From Cylindrodendrum hubeiense (taxonomy: Eukaryota > Ascomycota > Sordariomycetes > Hypocreales > Nectriaceae): a DNA stretch of 64,000 bases. Every line of letters begins with the position of its first letter. Position 1 is the stretch's first letter. The notes beneath the pieces were generated by a model. That model was given only the letters and a program-made list of their open reading frames with translations, was not told where the DNA came from and did no database searches. Shown here piece by piece: positions 59,333 to 64,000 of this stretch. The DNA lies in assembly GCA_014621425.1 (NCBI GenBank), contig JAANBB010000046.1:62001-126000 (forward strand). The letters run 5' to 3'. Made by a program: the position numbers and the translations under genes.

Positions 59333-62143
59333 GGCTGGCGTTCTCTAGGTATCAGGGAGCGTCTGGACCTCTGGGCGACCGTGGCTTACGGTGGAGGGGA
59401 ATATTTGTCTATTTAATAATTCATCGACATCTCGGCTACAGTAACAGTAAAATCCATCCATCTAAAGTTGTAACGTATTATGCAGATCAGCTCAAAATTA
59501 GAAAGTTCCTGCGAAACGGGTAAGGATCCGCCTACCCCAACGGCCTTAAAATGCGGCTATGGCGGCACCATATCAAGCAGGCCAGCAGTGACCAACAGCC
59601 CTGGGGGCGATCGCAGTGCCTCTATTCGCCAGCCTACGATGCGTCACGTTACATAGGAATGCAGTATGCGGGGAGGATGGCAGGATGGCCCCCAAATAGC
59701 GACAGCTGAATGCCGGCTGGGAGCGGGATGGAGCTGATTGGGCTGGCCGTGTCTCCCCATGCTGCTCAGCCTGGACGGCAGTGTTGGCGAGGGCGCAGAG
59801 GAAGACAACCAAACACAGCCAAGACGCGGCCCGTTGTGGCGCAGGAGAGTTGAAGGCTCACAAAGTGCAATAGTTGCCGATAAACCAACAAAAAGGCCGG
59901 CAAAGAGACTGACACGTAAGCATTCTGCGGCAAAAGTGCACTGCGTAACCGTCTTTTCACCGCCTGAGCAAGATCACGTCAGCTCCAGGTCAGCCACCGA
60001 TGCAGCCCTCTGAGTCCAAGTCATACCACTGCGTTGCACCACAGATAAGGCTGGCAAGTATCTCACCACAAATCTGCCGCATCCAGGTATTAATTACCTT
60101 GCCGGTCCCGTGGCCAGAACCCCGACCACTGTTACCCCTCGATAGGGCCCTCAGCCCACACACCCATGACGCAGCCGGAATCCTGGTACTGCCGAGAAAC
60201 GCCCCCGGCCGACAGGCAGCTCAGCTCAGTCGAGCCATTTGCCGAAATGAATACGACCTACTTCCAGCTCGCGACGGTCCGGGACAGGGTATCCGTCCAC
60301 GCGCGAGACGGACATCGGCGTTGGGCCTGATGTGATAGGCAGCAGGGTGACAAAGTTGAAGACAAGCTGTTGGTAACAGCCAATGCAGAACCACCAACCA
60401 AAAATAGAATCAAGCCTGGCAACGGATGCATTTCGTTCGTTCGTTCATTCATATCCCGTGAGAGTCATCGACGCACAACACGCTAAACCGCTGCAATCAC
60501 AGCAGCGACAGCGACAGCCTTGGCGGCCACTGTTTCCAACATGACACCCTCCCTTTGCTAACACTTCGCAAATGGCTACCACCAAATTCCCCGCAGATGG
60601 CGGTCGTGTTATGAGCAGTAAAGAATAAGCAAATCCATGACAGAATGATTTAGGCTTCATGACCGGATCGCTGATCCCAGCGATATCCATCCGGCCGAAG
60701 TGAAACAGCTCTGACACCGGCTCTTACTCAGTACGGGCACATTGACCCCAACTGCCAATTCTCTATACGAGAATCTCGTAAAGCCTTAATTTCATCCAGT
60801 CAGCTTAAAACTCAATAAGGCAAAGTCAATTTTCTCCTGTGGCTTGAGCGCACTGTTCACATAGTTCAACCCATCTTAAACCACTTGCATTGAGAAAACA
60901 CCCCTTCACCACAGGCAGACATGTAAGATATTAGATATCATTAATCACTCAGGTTCACTAAGCTTGGTTCAAGGTCAGGGCTCAGTGCACTTAGTGAGTG
61001 GAGGGCGAGTAGGGCCATCACCCCATGTCTGAGATGCGCAGAGGTAGCGACAAGTTCCGTCTAGACTCATCATAAAACACAATAATGGCTGCATTGCGGC
61101 GCTGTGCACTGTGCATTAGCGTCAGCATAGACCGAGTCTCGGAACTTATTAACCAAATCGTGCAAATAGAGTCATCCTGTCCCTGCCTGGGAGCCGTGTC
61201 TCACAAGCCGGATGTCAATCCGATTGGAGTCTTTTGGAATCAACTCGCATAAGCCCACACTGAAGACATGATTTACAACGGAAGTCTCGGGTCACTTAGG
61301 GCCCGCCAGCCTCTAAGCCCTAGAATATGAGACAAGATGGAATACGAGAACAAGACATAGCCCAGTGAGACTAGCAGTCGGTAAACCCGCCACCCCTACA
61401 GCTAAACCGCCAGGCTATCTCGTATGCTGCACCTACTCCCCTAGCCTTCGCCGTATTCTTGATCACTGAAACTGCCGTTGAGAAGCCAAAGATAATGTCA
61501 CATCACCGTGGATGAGATTAATTGGAGTTGGTAAACGAACGTGATCCACTTATACGATGTTGAGGACAACGCCAAAGACAAGGGGCGTACTAGCCTTTCA
61601 GTTTTGTTGTAGGCTCAGCCCTGTAATATATCGAGGGTCATCCGGAATATGTTTGCCCAAAGGATTGCACTTCTCTTTGCAATACACTGTTGAGGCAGCC
61701 CGTCTCTCGGAGTGAGGGACGAGGAGTATATACGTGGATGCCAACAACTCGCCTGATGCAATGAGATTAGCTCATTGGTGGTACCCGGCCAAGTAGAACC
61801 CAAGAAACAAACATCCCTACTCCGAAACCTCCTAAAAATCAACATGGAACTCGCTGAGGGCTCTTTAATACACGTAGAGTTGACACAACGCATCCAATCC
61901 GATGTCAGGTGATATGATTCAGACACTTACTTCACTCTGCTCACTGTCACATTTAACCCATGTACAAGCAGGTTATCAGCGTGGCAACAAAGCGGATACT
62001 TCAAAATCCCAAGGCTATTAGAGAGTCACCACACTGAGATGTGGAAATGGCAGTATTTTCATTCAGTAGGTGCGCCAGCGTACTAGATTGTAAAAAGACT
62101 ACCAGATGTTGAAGGTTAGAATAAACCAATTGACAGAGTAAAA
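59333..62143. other. Long intergenic region, no gene recognised
   Basis: About 2.8 kb between two minus-strand transporter genes. It holds the UNC93-like promoter at its left end and the sugar transporter 3' flank at its right. Small frames exist, but none shows a domain or a plausible splice pattern. Confidence 0.45.
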
Positions 62144-63918
62144 TCACATGAACTTCTCCATCCCCCCTTCCATCTGAGTCCCAGCCAAATCCTCAACCTC
62201 TGGGACAGGCGCTTTGCTAAACTTCCGAGTCTTAGTCTTTGCTTCAAAGAGCAAATCAAGCTCTGCATATGTCCTTCCTTTAGTCTCAGGGACCAACAGC
62301 CAGATGACAAAGTATGATAGAGCACTTGTGCCTGCAAAAAAGAAACCAATCTTGCCACCCCAATTCGCTTCATCGGTATTGTACATGTAAGGCGTAAAGA
62401 ATCCAAAGGCCCAGAAGGCAATACACTGGGCAGCGAGGCCAATTCCAGCAGACTTTGACCGAAGGCGTACGCAAGAAATTTCAGAGCTAATGACTGGCAC
62501 AGCACTTGCCACACCAAAGCTATTGAAGAATCCAAAGAGCAGAAGAGCAACTCCCACAAACCTGAAAACCAACATTAGCAAAAGTGGATACTAGCCACGA
62601 GCAGAAAACTTACCAGTTAGCCGCCGAGGTCTTAAAGCAGCCTGCAACACCCATTCCTACCCACGCGCAACAATCCAGGGCAATACTGAACAGGATCATA
62701 GTCCGGCGCCCAAATCTCGGAATGGTATACCATGAAGCCATGTTAACAACCATGTTGGAGGCAATACCAACTAGGTTTACCATGAGGGAGTATTTAGCAG
62801 ACATGCCGGCCATGAGCAGAAAGTAGGCACCATTCGAGACGAGAGCGATGCCGACGAATTGTTGAAGGATATTGAGGATGACAATGATGTAAGTTCTGCG
62901 AAAATTAACTCCTTGGAAGCACTCCCAGTACGTAGGGGGACCTTGGGTCTCCAATAAGCCTTCGTCTTCGTGTGCCACTGTAGCCTGGATTTTCTGAAGC
63001 ATATTTTCGCCACTGGTCCCGAGTCTTTGCAAAGACTTTTGGGCATCCTCGAATCGATCTTGGGAGACTAGCCAAACAGGGCTCTCCGGCAGGCAAATAA
63101 ATGCAAGGATCGAGACCCCGCCAAACGCCCACTGTGTGGCGAAAGGTATTTGATATGCGGATGTATTCATGTTGCTGATTTGACCGAACACAACTGCCAT
63201 CGCCAACAGGTGACCCAGAGACTGTTGATAGGATTAGTATCTCCTCAAAGGAACAAAGCCCATGATACTAACAACGTTGAAGGCATAGAAGCCAAGAATA
63301 ACACCTCGAAGATTTCTAGGCGCAATCTCAGAGATGTATGTCTGGCAGGTGGACATGAGGACACCACAGCCCATGCCGACAACAATCTTGGCAAACAAAA
63401 ACAAACCCCGTCGGTGATCCTGATCGATCGGCATTCCGGAAGTGTACGACGCAGCGGTTCCAATAAGGCCCAGAATCCCCCCGAGGAGGAAATTTGCTCG
63501 GCGACCAAACCGATCCTGGAACCAGCCGGCGAATATTGAACCGCCTGCAGCGCCTGCTTGCACGAGGCCGTTCCATAGACCTAGCCAAAGAGCTGGTAAG
63601 ACGTACGACCCAGCGATGTTGTCCCCGAAATCCATCCTGTCGATTATGGTTAGCACATGGCTAGCAGATCAGTGCGAGAACGGATGACGCAGGATTCTCT
63701 TACCGAAATCGTAGTAGGGCAGAAATTGCACCAACAATCACCATATCATATCCAAACATGAGCGGCCCTATGTTTGCAATGGTTGCGTATAGAATCAGTT
63801 TAGGATGGGAGAAAATGGTCTGCCACGGTTTTTCAACCGGGTGTATCTCCTGGGGGAGTTGCTCTTGATGAGACATTGCTATCTCGACGGATGATTTCGC
63901 ACGAGTGTCTAGTGCCAT
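62144..63918 (-). CDS. MFS sugar transporter (hexose/alpha-glucoside type)
   Basis: Exons 63918-63704, 63636-63273, 63221-62614 and 62561-62144 encode 534 residues; introns are 67, 51 and 52 bases. Twelve membrane segments are expected. Diagnostic sugar-porter motifs are FQDRFGRRANFLLGG in loop 2-3, CLPESPVWLVSQDRFEDA after helix 6, ILQQFVGIALVSNGAYF in helix 7, RFGRRTMILFS in loop 8-9 and LVPETKGRTYAELDLLFE after helix 12. The N-terminus (EKPWQTIFSHPKLILYA) resembles fungal maltose and alpha-glucoside permeases more than hexose facilitators, but substrate cannot be fixed. It would import sugar with protons across the plasma membrane. The start at 63918 leaves 82 bases to the window edge. Confidence 0.94.
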
Positions 63919-64000
63919 TTGTCGTCTTGTGCCGAGATGTTACTCGATTGTCCAATCTTTAGCTTTTAATATTGGATGGCGATGGCCCGAAGTAAAGAAA

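Noticed and set aside
59333..62143. Possible genes in the 2.8 kb gap between UNC93-like and sugar transporter genes
   Set aside because: Only short frames without domains; no exon chain could be built that kept phase.

Overview
The window is nuclear DNA of a filamentous ascomycete (Pezizomycotina, probably a sordariomycete; the species is not recognised). Most genes carry short GT-AG introns of about 45-95 bases, and the families are typical of these fungi: HET, Clr5-ankyrin, LaeA-like methyltransferase, Zn2Cys6 regulator, PDR-type ABC and UNC93-like transporters. I placed splice sites by eye, checking reading phase and domain continuity. I see 20 well supported protein genes, one Copia gag relic and one weak small ORF. 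I recognised no tRNA or rRNA gene.

Bases 1-7.3 kb are metabolic. A Rieske oxygenase of choline monooxygenase type (cut by the left edge) is divergent from an amino-acid/choline-type permease, followed by a secreted AA7 oligosaccharide oxidase with both FAD-linking residues. Bases 7.3-12 kb are gene-poor and hold a frameshifted Copia gag relic.

Bases 12-44 kb look accessory. They hold two secreted Thr/Ser-rich proteins, a fungal membrane protein divergent from a 1,340-residue FHA-pseudokinase-ankyrin-protease-like protein, a DyP peroxidase, a zinc-finger/tandem-PHD protein divergent from a DUF7580-like protein, a Na+/H+ antiporter, an uncharacterised single-exon protein, a nine-exon LaeA-like methyltransferase, a HET protein and a Clr5-ankyrin protein. 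Several belong to families linked to allorecognition or immune-like signalling in fungi.

Bases 45.5-64 kb form a transport block: a PDR-type ABC transporter, a divergent Zn2Cys6 factor, a 14-TM-type MFS exporter, an UNC93-like protein and a sugar transporter. The roughly 2.3 kb between the ABC gene and the regulator is filled by a degenerate repeat array. Seven copies of a GC-rich box carry CGG triplets joined to TGACTCA or a close variant; about ten copies of a second box alternate with them. This array and the FHA-pseudokinase fusion are the two most unusual things in the window.
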